A stretch of 20,319 bases of DNA. Origin: a virus. This document shows positions 14,201-20,319 of this stretch, in pieces. Location: the IMG/VR virus record IMGVR_UViG_3300000227_000035, positions 1-20,319 of that record, one strand, 5' to 3'. Each line of letters begins with the position of its first letter. Within the stretch, counting starts at the first letter, position 1. The notes under the pieces were generated by a model. That model was not told the origin of the DNA. It did not search any database and saw only the letters and a program-made list of their open reading frames with translations. Made by a program: the position numbers and the translations under genes.

Positions 14201-14219
14201 AGGGACGGGATGAAAATTC

Positions 14220-14675
14220 ATGAGCAAAACTTTAATAAGGAACCTTTGTTATGTAAGCATTGCTCGTTATATTGGAGAGATATTTGAACACAACAACAAA
14301 TTAGTTTTGAAGGAACTTGCGCATAATTTAATCGAAAAGAGTGATCAAGCTTTGATGGCTTTAATCAAAACCTCTAAATCAAAACTAAAACAAAAACAAT
14401 TAGCAACGATCAAACAAAAATTAGATAGTTTTACACTGAAAATTTCAGAAAATGAATTTCATATTGTGGAGTTAATTGGTTTGTCTTTGGCTCTTTTGGA
14501 TGATGTATCCAAAGAAATGGAGAAAAAAAATGCTCTTTGTATTCAAAGCATAAATGAAGTTATTACTTGTCTGTTTGCATTGAACAAATATTTTGATAGG
14601 AAGTTTGAACAGACAGAATGTTATGACAAAGCCATTCTATTAACTCAGATAATGGAGGACATATGGGATGAGTAG
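14220..14675 (+). CDS. All-helical protein, unknown
   Basis: A 151-residue protein predicted to be almost all alpha helix, with no recognised motif. A basic stretch (KTSKSKLKQKQLATIKQKL) lies in the middle and an acidic C-terminus (IMEDIWDE). GGG lies about 10 bases before ATG 14220. Another ATG at 14210 in a different phase opens a 25-codon frame with a CKHC pair and better-spaced AGGG, so the start region may be used twice. The stop overlaps the next gene. Confidence 0.6.
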   Translation: MSKTLIRNLCYVSIARYIGEIFEHNNKLVLKELAHNLIEKSDQALMALIKTSKSKLKQKQLATIKQKLDSFTLKISENEFHIVELIGLSLALLDDVSKEMEKKNALCIQSINEVITCLFALNKYFDRKFEQTECYDKAILLTQIMEDIWDE

Positions 14676-14877
14676 TGACATGCTCACTAATTTGATGAAT
14701 CAAGGCAAAGAAATACATGAATATAAAACCTATAAAGAACGGGACAGAGAAAATTGGGGAAAGCGAGCGCAAAACTGTCCAGCTATTACAGGAATTATTT
14801 CACACCAAATTTGTGGGATATCAGGTCAACCTTGTTGTTTTGAAAACTGCTTTACACTTTATTGGATACGAACCTAA
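14668..14877 (+). CDS. Small Cys-rich protein
   Basis: A 69-residue protein with a polar helical N-terminus and a C-terminal cysteine cluster (NCPAITG, ICGISG, PCCFENC). Spacing NCP-x11-C-x6-CC-x3-C resembles small phage proteins thought to bind zinc, but I cannot name it. GGAGG lies 9 bases before ATG 14668, which overlaps the stop of the preceding gene. A competing 65-codon frame (14717-14914) overlaps it; this one is preferred for its ribosome binding site and cysteine pattern. Confidence 0.6.
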   Translation: MSSDMLTNLMNQGKEIHEYKTYKERDRENWGKRAQNCPAITGIISHQICGISGQPCCFENCFTLYWIRT

Positions 14878-14894
14878 AAGAAAGGAAAAATTAG

Positions 14895-15548
14895 ATGACA
14901 ATAGTACTGGATAAATCTCAGTTGCAAATTATTAGACGTGCAACAAACTTGAACAGAGAAAATATTTTAGTACATATTTTTGGTTCAACGATGAAAATAA
15001 CCGCTTCATCAAAACAAAAAGACGTGTCTCTCTTTGCAAAAACACATATTTCTGATTTTATAAACAAAGAATTCCAATTTAGTTTCTCCAATACCTTTAA
15101 CAAAACAAAACGTATTGAATTTGATTTGGACACAATGACGGTCAAAATAGCACATAACACTGTTAAACTTACAGAAGTTCCTCTCCAATATTGGACATGC
15201 TTGGAAGAATCTTATGTAAAAACATGCGTTGCATTGTCTAAAATGAATTTCATAAGATTTATTGTAAGCACGTCCTTGTCCAAAACAAAAGACTCTCTTG
15301 TTTTATTTGATTTTGATAATCCAAATGAAATGTCTCTTGTAGAAAAAGAAAATATAAAAGAATGCACTTCTATTGTGTCCAAAAAAGTTCTGCTTTCTTT
15401 TTCGTCATTGGCCTATATCGTTGACCACATTGACGATCAAACCTTCCTTGTGGGAATGGCGTCACAAAAGGATCATATTGTATTCATGCCTTCAAACTAT
15501 TTAGACCTTGAAACACAATATCTTTATTCAACTTCCTCAAACTTTTGA
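14895..15548 (+). CDS. Unknown protein, possibly clamp-like fold
   Basis: A 217-residue, strand-rich protein with no firm family. The C-terminal segment KKVLLSFSSLAYIVDHIDD followed by a strand pair ending DHIVFMPS resembles the last domain pattern of sliding clamps (F..YLLD, strands, MP), and the total length is near T4 gp45 (228). The N-terminal LDKSQLQIIRRATNL could be the first clamp helix. This is weak, pattern-level similarity. AAAGGA precedes the ATG by about 8 bases. It lies at the head of a nucleotide-metabolism cluster and 11 bases before the methyltransferase gene. Confidence 0.6.
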   Translation: MTIVLDKSQLQIIRRATNLNRENILVHIFGSTMKITASSKQKDVSLFAKTHISDFINKEFQFSFSNTFNKTKRIEFDLDTMTVKIAHNTVKLTEVPLQYWTCLEESYVKTCVALSKMNFIRFIVSTSLSKTKDSLVLFDFDNPNEMSLVEKENIKECTSIVSKKVLLSFSSLAYIVDHIDDQTFLVGMASQKDHIVFMPSNYLDLETQYLYSTSSNF

Positions 15549-15558
15549 AAGAGAACAA

Positions 15559-16179
15559 ATGAAACCATTTAATGAAATAAGAAAAGAAATCAATGGGCAA
15601 ACTTTATTGTCAGAAGTTAATCTCCAAACTCTTTATGACACATGCAAGACTGTAGAGATCTTGGAGGGCGCAGCAGTTGAAGTCGGTGTCTATAAAGGCG
15701 GATCAATTAAGATGATTGCCCAATGCCTTCCTGATAGACCTGTGTATGGTTTTGATACGTTCGAAGGCATTTCTGTTATCACCAAAGAAGATGATGGAAT
15801 TAAACACAAAATTGGAGACTTTGCACAAGATTTTGAGAAAGTAAAAGAGTTTCTACAAACTGAGAAAAACGTAACTTTGGTCAAGGGCAGTTTTTCCAAA
15901 ACACAAACCAGTCTTGTCCAAGAAAAAAAGATTTGTTTGGTCCACATCGATACAGATGCGTATATTCCGGCATTTGAGGCAATGCAATCTTTTTGGACAA
16001 GACTTGTAGTTGGTGGAATAATGCTTGTGCATGATTTTAATTGGACAAATACGCCCGGAATTGCTCTTGCCGTTAATTACTTTCTTGAAAGATTTCGTTC
16101 AGATGTTACGAGTATCAGTCATTGTGAAATTATGAACCCTCCATTTATCTCTTATTACAGAATGGTGAAAAATGCTTAA
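15559..16179 (+). CDS. TylF-type SAM-dependent methyltransferase
   Basis: A 206-residue class I methyltransferase of the TylF/macrocin O-methyltransferase family. Seen: motif I VEVGVYKGGS, VYGFDTFEG, a DF-rich region, LVHIDTDAY, and VVGGIMLVHDFNWT, the typical GG-I-x-x-H/D-D element. Family members are often metal-dependent O-methyltransferases acting on sugars or small molecules; the substrate here is unknown. ATG 15559 is preferred over 15508, which lies inside the previous gene, because AAAGAGA stands just upstream and the fold begins soon after. The stop overlaps the thymidylate-synthase-like start by 8 bases, so the two are co-translated, which is a hint of a nucleotide-linked or base-modification role. 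Confidence 0.75.
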   Translation: MKPFNEIRKEINGQTLLSEVNLQTLYDTCKTVEILEGAAVEVGVYKGGSIKMIAQCLPDRPVYGFDTFEGISVITKEDDGIKHKIGDFAQDFEKVKEFLQTEKNVTLVKGSFSKTQTSLVQEKKICLVHIDTDAYIPAFEAMQSFWTRLVVGGIMLVHDFNWTNTPGIALAVNYFLERFRSDVTSISHCEIMNPPFISYYRMVKNA

Positions 16180-16846
16180 TCCAGAATTTATTGTGGCAAA
16201 TGATATTCCGGATGCATGGTTTCAGGCTCTTTGGAGAATTGTCCAAAAAGGGAAGAAGTTCAAAATCGATGATGGAAGTTATGCAGGACAGAAAAGAATT
16301 GAATTGGATTATGTTACATTACAAATAAAATATCCCGGGACCTTCCCGAGACTTCCAAAGATAAATCCAAATTTTGGAATTCCGGAACCGGCATCTGAGG
16401 AATATCTCGAATCCTATATCAATTATTTATTAACTGATATAGTAAAAGAAGGTGAACAATACACGTATGGGCAGTATCTTGTTCCACAAATTAATGAGAT
16501 TATTTGGAAGTACAAAAACCATGGACATAGAACTAATCAATGTCTTGCTACAATTGGAGATGCTGAATCGATCTATCTTTCTGATCCTCCTTGTTTAAGA
16601 TTATTGGATACAAGGATACAAGAAAACAAACTACATTTTTTTGTTTATTTTCGATCATGGGATTGTTGGGGGGGACTTCCGGTTAATCTTGCAGGGTTGG
16701 AATATGTAAAGGAATATATGGCTTTAGAAATTGGTATAGATACAGGGGAAACCATTGCTTGCAGCAAAGGACTCCATATCTATGACCACATTGAAATAAT
16801 CGTAAAAACCTACATGGGAGGAACAGATGGGACCAAAGCAAACTGA
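16172..16846 (+). CDS. Thymidylate synthase homologue (methanogen-type)
   Basis: A 224-residue protein matching the shorter, archaeal/methanogen-type thymidylate synthase family. Catalytic Cys is C141 in DPPCLR; the dUMP-binding RSWD is 161-164; GGLPVN ends in N172, the residue that selects dUMP in synthases and is Asp in dCMP hydroxymethylases; and LHIYDH carries H202 and Y204. An HRTNQ segment replaces the usual RR phosphate site. It therefore probably acts on dUMP, either methylating it to dTMP or hydroxymethylating it as SPO1 dUMP hydroxymethylase does; the sequence alone does not decide. It is co-translated with the TylF-type enzyme and overlaps the pyrophosphohydrolase-like gene by 20 bases. 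Confidence 0.82.
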   Translation: MLNPEFIVANDIPDAWFQALWRIVQKGKKFKIDDGSYAGQKRIELDYVTLQIKYPGTFPRLPKINPNFGIPEPASEEYLESYINYLLTDIVKEGEQYTYGQYLVPQINEIIWKYKNHGHRTNQCLATIGDAESIYLSDPPCLRLLDTRIQENKLHFFVYFRSWDCWGGLPVNLAGLEYVKEYMALEIGIDTGETIACSKGLHIYDHIEIIVKTYMGGTDGTKAN

Positions 16847-17141
16847 GGGGAAGCTTGATTGGAGTGTTTTCCCTCTTACTGAAGCACAAGAGGTCTGCAA
16901 AGCTTTTATAGCAGGGAAAAAGAAATATGGGAAGGCCTTTTCCTACAGGGAAGGGATCAACCCAAATGATCTTTTTGCTGCAATCATGCGTCATTTGGAA
17001 AAAATGCAAAGATTTGGATATGATTCAATTGATGAAGATGAAAATGAAGCACAGTGTTTTCATATTGCTTGTGTTGCTGCGAATGCATTAATGATGCTTT
17101 CACAATTTACTAAAACACCCCCGATTGATGAACGTTTCTGA
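16827..17141 (+). CDS. dATP/dGTP pyrophosphohydrolase-like protein (DUF5664 type)
   Basis: A 104-residue helical protein matching the all-alpha NTP pyrophosphohydrolase superfamily (MazG-related) in its phage DUF5664-like form: KLDWSVFP near the start, AGKKKYGKAFSYREG, AAIMRHLEKMQRFG, DEDENEAQCFHIACVAANAL. Conserved acidic residues around DEDENEA and the ArgHis pair fit metal and nucleotide binding. Relatives are described as hydrolysing dATP or dGTP; here it may tune the dNTP pool. It ends the plus-strand operon, 22 bases before an inverted repeat that may be a terminator. The GGGAGGA before ATG 16827 lies inside the upstream gene. Confidence 0.75.
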   Translation: MGPKQTEGKLDWSVFPLTEAQEVCKAFIAGKKKYGKAFSYREGINPNDLFAAIMRHLEKMQRFGYDSIDEDENEAQCFHIACVAANALMMLSQFTKTPPIDERF

Positions 17142-17163
17142 AACATTCCACCTCAAATGTTTG

Positions 17164-17195
17164 TCAAGCAAAAACATTTCTTCGTTTTTGCTTGA
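17164..17195 (+). terminator. Inverted repeat, candidate transcription terminator
   Basis: TCAAGCAAAAAC (17164-17175) and its exact complement GTTTTTGCTTGA (17184-17195) make a 12-bp stem with an 8-base loop, followed six bases later by TTTTT. It lies just after the last strong gene of the operon. The stem is AT-rich, so efficiency is uncertain. It lies inside a weak 66-codon frame (17125-17325), which makes that frame doubtful. Confidence 0.45.
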
Positions 17196-17303
17196 TAGAT
17201 CTTTTTGTATGAATGAACCTTTTATCAATGAAAAGATCAAAATAGGTCAACCAAAGGATATCAAAATAAATTTACAAATAAAAAAGAAATATTTAGACAA
17301 TAA

Positions 17304-17496
17304 TACAAGGACATATTTCAATTAAATGGTGAAGATACTGAAGTAGAGTTTGATACAGATGGAGAAAAATACTTAAATTACTGGAATTTGCATTGACAAT
17401 ATTGATAGATTATATGAATTACCATGTGAAGATTTGGAGAATTTTGAAAAATTGATTTATGAATTGATGAAAACAAACGAATCAAAAAACTATTGA
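17304..17496 (+). pseudogene. Possible frameshifted gene remnant
   Basis: Two overlapping open stretches in different phases read like one protein. Phase one (17304-17393) gives IFQLNGEDTEVEFDTDGEK and then YLNYWNLH before TGA. Phase two (17377-17493) gives IDNIDRLYELPCEDLENFEK and then LIYELMKTNESKNY before TGA. Neither has a proper start codon with a ribosome binding site. A single one-base indel near 17380-17393 would join them. Family unknown. Read error is a possible alternative. Confidence 0.35.
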
Positions 17497-17525
17497 AAAA
17501 GATGTAAGGAAATGGAGTCAATATT

Positions 17526-17726
17526 ATGCCAAATAAAATATATTTACCTAATCCAACCGAAGACAATGGAATCGTCATAGTTTGGAAGAAAAAGGAACAT
17601 ATACTTAGTTTTAGTGGATGGTTTGATTCTTTTGTTGAAATTGAAGGGGGAGCAATATCCTTGGAAGAATTTTTCAAAGAGATTGGTATTACTAAAAAGG
17701 ATTGTGACAAAGCATTCGAAAAGTAA
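17526..17726 (+). CDS. Small acidic protein, unknown
   Basis: A 66-residue frame starting at ATG 17526 with a GGAG about 10 bases upstream. The sequence (MPNKIYLPNPTEDNGIVIVW...; GGAISLEEFFKEIGITKKD) suggests a short beta sheet followed by helices and a helix-turn-helix-like end, but no family is recognised. It is followed by a 56-base gap and the next gene. Confidence 0.5.
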   Translation: MPNKIYLPNPTEDNGIVIVWKKKEHILSFSGWFDSFVEIEGGAISLEEFFKEIGITKKDCDKAFEK

Positions 17727-17782
17727 ACCAGTTTCTAACTGCCATTTAATGACAGTTGGATTTTCAATTTCAAGGAGGACAA

Positions 17783-18298
17783 ATGGAAACAAATTCCGAT
17801 CCAAAAATAAGATTTGGGGAATGCTATTCAGAAAATCTAGTTGAACCTTCAGTAGTAAAAGTGCTTCAAAAAGACCAACAGGTATATTATTCAACTAAGG
17901 GAAATTTAACAAATGGCCATTGGTTGTTAAATCCTGAATTTATTCCAAATAATCTTAAAAAACGACTCGAAAAACACAAACTAATAAAATATGATAGTTG
18001 TCCACAAGAGACAAATTTGTGGTCAACTCAAACCAGCAATCTTAAATATTTATTTACTATTTTACCTCCAATGTCTGGTAAAGCTCCTTGTGCAATTTTT
18101 CGAAACTCCACTGGTAAGATAGTGACCTTTAATGCTGAATATGTGTCTTATTTTTCACATTGGATTAAAAATTTCCGTTTGCAAGCAGATATTAAAGAAC
18201 CACAAATGCTTCCAACTGTAATTTATTCTGGGGATCAAAAGATAGGACTTCTAATGCCTTATTTAATGGGCAACCTTTTTGATGGATTGTGTATATAG
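17783..18298 (+). CDS. Unknown protein, last plus-strand gene
   Basis: A 171-residue protein with no recognised family. ATG 17783 is chosen over a TTG at 17756 because AAGGAGG ends 5 bases before it. The sequence is mixed alpha/beta, with a central segment LKYLFTILPPMSGKAPCAIF and a C-terminal GLLMPYLMGNLFDGLCI that ends abruptly at TAG. An open, protein-like stretch in the next phase (18283-18384) may be its displaced C-terminus. Confidence 0.55.
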   Translation: METNSDPKIRFGECYSENLVEPSVVKVLQKDQQVYYSTKGNLTNGHWLLNPEFIPNNLKKRLEKHKLIKYDSCPQETNLWSTQTSNLKYLFTILPPMSGKAPCAIFRNSTGKIVTFNAEYVSYFSHWIKNFRLQADIKEPQMLPTVIYSGDQKIGLLMPYLMGNLFDGLCI

Positions 18299-18384
18299 CT
18301 GAAATCAAACGAATTATATTTGAATTGTTTACGGTATGTCACAATGATGTTGGATTTGCAATTCTAGTGACGTTAAACGAGTAG
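18283..18384 (+). other. Open stretch, possible displaced C-terminus or 31-codon frame
   Basis: In the phase one base back from the preceding gene, codons from 18283 are open to TAG at 18382-18384. From GTG 18289 the peptide is VYIAEIKRIIFELF, then TVCHNDVGFAILVTLNE, protein-like but without a ribosome binding site. A TGA at 18280-18282 in the same phase means a simple slip before it would stop. Frameshift mutation in the gene ending at 18298 is the leading explanation. Confidence 0.3.
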
Positions 18385-18408
18385 TTTTGAAAAAAACAAA
18401 CCAAAAAT

Positions 18409-18588
18409 TTATAAGTCTTGTTTGTAGTTTCTAACTATGTCCTCATATTCTTGAATATGTTCTTTCTCCTGGCGGTCCCTTCTACTCTTCCAATTCCAGT
18501 ACCATTGGGCAACACGATGTATCGGAATCATCACCGTTGTTTCATCCCTTGGATTTCCTGCCGGGTCATGGTCATAGTCATTCTGCAT
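18409..18588 (-). CDS. Small charged protein at the end of the lysis cassette
   Basis: A 59-residue protein, last gene of the minus-strand cassette. ATG at 18588 is preferred over a GTG at 18612 because CGGAGA stands 6 bases before it. The protein is rich in charged and aromatic residues (VAQWYWNWKSRRDRQEK), predicted helical and soluble, with no recognised family. It overlaps the upstream membrane-protein gene by 11 bases. It converges with the plus-strand genes across about 110 non-coding bases. Confidence 0.6.
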   Translation of the reverse strand: MQNDYDHDPAGNPRDETTVMIPIHRVAQWYWNWKSRRDRQEKEHIQEYEDIVRNYKQDL

Positions 18589-18763
18589 CGATTTTCTCCG
18601 GTAGTGTTCCACCTCGAAGGACGGAATAAGTCTGAGTAAGTAAAGTTATGATCTTATTGTCCACAACAGACGGTGTAATCAAGGCAATGCCCTTCAATGC
18701 CGTAATTACAAGATACATGGTCAACCAGTTATTACTAACAAACTCAAGGATATATTTATCCAC
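18578..18763 (-). CDS. Small one-pass membrane protein (holin-like candidate)
   Basis: A 61-residue protein starting at GTG 18763 with GGGAG 6 bases upstream. A hydrophobic segment (NWLTMYLVITALKGIALI, about residues 12-29) is followed by an amphipathic helix and a polar tail. Small proteins of this shape next to endolysin genes are common in phages and may serve as holins or holin partners; there is no direct evidence for pore formation. Its start follows the SleB-type stop by two bases, so both are probably translated together. Confidence 0.65.
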   Translation of the reverse strand: MDKYILEFVSNNWLTMYLVITALKGIALITPSVVDNKIITLLTQTYSVLRGGTLPEKIDAE

Positions 18764-18765
18764 AG

Positions 18766-19215
18766 CTACTCCCTTTCCATATCAATAGTTGGATCGTGTA
18801 GAAAAACGTGTTTCCCCATTTTGGTAAGTTTTTTCATTCTCTTTTCCCACTGGGGTGCACCGCCTTCAATCAGGTCTGGGTTGTAATAGTGTGTAGGTTC
18901 TCCCAAATAGTCTTGGATATGCCCAAGATAAATATCGACAGCAATAATTCTACATCTTTTCCAGTCGTTTGTTTTCTCTTTCCTTGCATGGATAATCACA
19001 TTTGTGTTTCTATCTGTCCAGCAGGTAAATTGCCGATCTGCAAGACACACCTCTCTCCAGTTCCTCCCCCACCATCCGGGATGATTCACTCTTGTTTGAA
19101 TTGTAAGTCCTACACCGATCTTCCCTTCTGCACTCTCTCCTCGTGCTTCTCCAAAGATTGTTCCTGTCAAGATGTCCAGTTCACTCCACGTTTCGAATCC
19201 TTCGATTAGCTTCAT
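18766..19215 (-). CDS. SleB-type cell-wall hydrolase (endolysin)
   Basis: A 149-residue hydrolase of the SleB/Hydrolase_2 family, which cleaves peptidoglycan. The family signature IFGEARGESAEGKIGVGLTI lies at about residues 20-39 with catalytic E23, followed by V(N)HPGWWG, a short insertion, RQFTCWTD, and THYYNPDL near the C-terminus. No signal peptide or membrane anchor is present, so release to the wall needs a holin. The start ATG overlaps the stop of the upstream membrane-protein gene (TAATG). It is the clearest member of the lysis cassette. Confidence 0.88.
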   Translation of the reverse strand: MKLIEGFETWSELDILTGTIFGEARGESAEGKIGVGLTIQTRVNHPGWWGRNWREVCLADRQFTCWTDRNTNVIIHARKEKTNDWKRCRIIAVDIYLGHIQDYLGEPTHYYNPDLIEGGAPQWEKRMKKLTKMGKHVFLHDPTIDMERE

Positions 19216-19586
19216 TAATTTACCCCATTAAAGTTATAAACGGACGCCACCTTGCCCTCGATCCTAGCTAGTCGTTGACTAATCTCATTCAATTGATTTA
19301 TAATATCATCACGGCTGGTCTCCCGTTTTGAGTCCATAGACATAATCAGTGTTTTGATTTCTTGAACTGTTTTCTCTTGTTGCATGATACAAACCCCTCG
19401 TATTTTTTCGCACTCTTTTTCACTCATATAACTTGATTTATATTCTTTCAGGGCAGCCAATGTATGTGAGTGCTCTTTGAGCGTAGTACACATCACATTC
19501 GTTGACTGCCAAAGCTTGCCTAGAGAGAATAGTGTTGTACTCACAAAAACAATCTGAGGCCAATACTTCAAGATAAAGTTTTCCAT
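19215..19586 (-). CDS. Membrane-anchored coiled-coil protein (lysis-related)
   Basis: A 123-residue protein with an N-terminal transmembrane segment (YWPQIVFVSTTLFSLGKLW, about 8-26), then a long helical domain with a coiled-coil end (DIINQLNEISQRLARIEGKV). Two cysteines (KECEK, GVCIM) lie between. The shape fits an inner-membrane spanin subunit or a holin accessory, and it lies between a lipoprotein and the endolysin gene; function is inferred from that. It starts 3 bases after the lipoprotein stop. Confidence 0.65.
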   Translation of the reverse strand: MENFILKYWPQIVFVSTTLFSLGKLWQSTNVMCTTLKEHSHTLAALKEYKSSYMSEKECEKIRGVCIMQQEKTVQEIKTLIMSMDSKRETSRDDIINQLNEISQRLARIEGKVASVYNFNGVN

Positions 19587-19589
19587 GAG

Positions 19590-20051
19590 TTATTCCAATC
19601 CAGGGATAGAAGTTGTTGGCAAGATAGTATTTGTAGTCGTAGTAGGGATGTCAATACTAGTTGTTGTGGTAGGAATCTCAACATTCCTTCCGGCCATGTG
19701 TCCACCAGAAGATGTTGTGTTTGTGACGTTGGGCCGGACAGACTTCATTGCGCTCGACCACTCATGGCTCACAGCCCAATTGCCAAGACCGAACATACCA
19801 AGAGATATAGCCATAGAGATTGGGGACGCCCATTCAGAGTCCTTAATCTGAGCAACCTGAATCTGTTGATCTGGCATTACAATAGATTGTTTCATAAGTC
19901 GTCCCTGAGCATCGAACTCCTGGACAATTCCTGGTTGCTGTCTGTAAGCATTGGCCTTGGCTATTGCTTCCGTATAATTCCTGTATGCATCTTGGCTCGC
20001 ACATCCACCAAGGATCATCAATATCAGTAGGATAAATAAAAGTCGCTTCAT
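19590..20051 (-). CDS. Lipoprotein of the lysis cassette
   Basis: A 153-residue protein with a type II signal peptide: KR, a hydrophobic run LLFILLILMILGG and C17 in the lipobox LGGC-AS. It should be lipid-anchored in the membrane. A second hydrophobic stretch lies at about residues 77-92 (SPISMAISLGMFGLGNW). The C-terminus is a Thr/Pro-rich tail with repeated IPTTTT units. AGGGGAT precedes ATG 20051. In Gram-negative hosts such a protein could be an outer-membrane spanin, but the Thr-rich tail is unusual for that. It is immediately upstream of a membrane coiled-coil gene, the other possible spanin half. Confidence 0.75.
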   Translation of the reverse strand: MKRLLFILLILMILGGCASQDAYRNYTEAIAKANAYRQQPGIVQEFDAQGRLMKQSIVMPDQQIQVAQIKDSEWASPISMAISLGMFGLGNWAVSHEWSSAMKSVRPNVTNTTSSGGHMAGRNVEIPTTTTSIDIPTTTTNTILPTTSIPGLE

Positions 20052-20063
20052 GCTGATCCCCTT

Positions 20064-20315
20064 TCATACCGGATCCTTGCCAGTAGAATTGAACTTGAAG
20101 AAACTCAGCATGTTAATGAGTTTCGAGAACAACCCTTGAACACTCGTCCATAGCTCGTTATTCCCGATAATCGCTTCAATGGACTGAAGTACATATGTCT
20201 TTTTCTCAACTCCTGTCCCTTTGTCAGGTAGGGCTTTCTCAGCAAGCTGCATAAGTTCGATGATCGCCTGAATTAAACTCGGTAGTGCTGCTAAAATCTG
20301 CAAAAAAGTAGTCAT
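20064..20315 (-). CDS. Small amphipathic protein, holin-like candidate
   Basis: An 83-residue protein with an N-terminal hydrophobic helix (FLQILAALPSLIQAIIELM) and an internal KGTGVEKKTYVLQSIEAII segment, followed by a helix and FFKFNSTGKDPV. The pattern matches a type of small phage protein I have seen near lysis genes, sometimes annotated as holin. One hydrophobic segment is clear; a second near residues 60-73 is weaker. It is complete, with its start four bases from the right edge, and is the first gene of the cassette visible here. Confidence 0.6.
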   Translation of the reverse strand: MTTFLQILAALPSLIQAIIELMQLAEKALPDKGTGVEKKTYVLQSIEAIIGNNELWTSVQGLFSKLINMLSFFKFNSTGKDPV

Positions 20316-20319
20316 GTTA

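Larger units (their letters stand above)
17142..17525. other. 384-base stretch without a convincing gene
   Basis: It holds the inverted repeat at 17164-17195 and then short open stretches in changing phase. A frame at 17128-17325 starts within the previous gene, runs through the hairpin and resembles nothing known. The better-looking pieces are listed separately as a possible frameshifted remnant. No structured RNA, tRNA or mobile element was seen. Confidence 0.5.

Noticed and set aside
14717-14914. 65-codon frame overlapping the Cys-rich gene
   Set aside because: It has no ribosome binding site and lies in another phase of a better supported gene.
17125-17325. 66-codon frame after the pyrophosphohydrolase-like gene
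   Set aside because: It runs through the perfect inverted repeat, begins inside the previous gene and resembles nothing known.
17393-17421. Perfect TTGACA as a -35 promoter element
   Set aside because: No acceptable -10 lies 16-18 bases downstream and it falls inside a possible gene remnant.
18396-18425. Minus-strand terminator ACAAAC/GTTTGT followed by a U-run
   Set aside because: The stem is only 6 bp with a long loop and overlaps the last codons of the gene; too weak to call.
1-20319. Reassigned TGA codon across the genome
   Set aside because: Many genes here end at TGA with ATGA overlaps, and reading through those stops gives short nonsense tails.

Overview
This window looks like part of the genome of a large, AT-rich tailed bacteriophage. 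About 18 kb of tightly packed plus-strand genes for DNA replication, recombination and nucleotide metabolism meets a minus-strand lysis cassette. Phage-like signs are many four-base ATGA start/stop overlaps, strong AGGAGG-type ribosome binding sites, numerous small unknown genes, and a set of replication proteins that a cell would not cluster this way. The host cannot be named. The lipoprotein and the SleB-type hydrolase fit a bacterial host with an envelope to lyse, and the lipoprotein is compatible with a Gram-negative one. No tRNA, CRISPR array, transposase or integrase was seen.

Layout. 2-970: left-truncated protein with acidic 8-residue repeats, AT-hook-like motifs and an unknown C-terminal domain. 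973-5784: beta-type sliding clamp, a small frame with two in-frame TGA codons, a DNA polymerase I-type enzyme with an N-terminal uracil-DNA glycosylase domain, a small conserved protein and an AAA+ clamp loader. 5838-9933: helical protein, one-pass membrane peptide, single-strand binding protein, RecA/UvsX-like recombinase, 5'-3' flap exonuclease, small unknown protein and PD-(D/E)XK resolvase-like nuclease. 9893-12714: a Rad50/SbcC-like ATPase split into separate genes, with the Mre11/SbcD-like nuclease and a coiled-coil protein encoded between the halves. 12708-13558: a structured leader, an HU-like protein, a small protein, and an intergenic region with strong inverted repeats and an extended -10 promoter. 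13559-17141: small Cys-rich proteins, a secreted transglycosylase, a possibly clamp-like protein, a TylF-type methyltransferase, a methanogen-type thymidylate synthase homologue and a dNTP pyrophosphohydrolase-like protein, closed by an inverted repeat. 17142-18408: poorly conserved small genes and frames that look decayed. 18409-20315 (minus strand): lysis cassette of small membrane proteins, lipoprotein and SleB-type hydrolase, visibly richer in GC.

How it fits together. Clamp, clamp loader, polymerase, SSB, recombinase, flap nuclease, resolvase and Mre11-Rad50-like complex form a nearly complete replication and recombination-repair machine of the T4/SPO1 kind. No helicase, primase or second clamp-loader subunit is in the window. 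The nucleotide genes near 15.5-17.1 kb could supply or modify dNTPs for it. The most unusual points are the split Rad50-like ATPase, the glycosylase-polymerase fusion, the methyltransferase/thymidylate-synthase/pyrophosphohydrolase cassette and the structured non-coding stretches around the HU-like gene.
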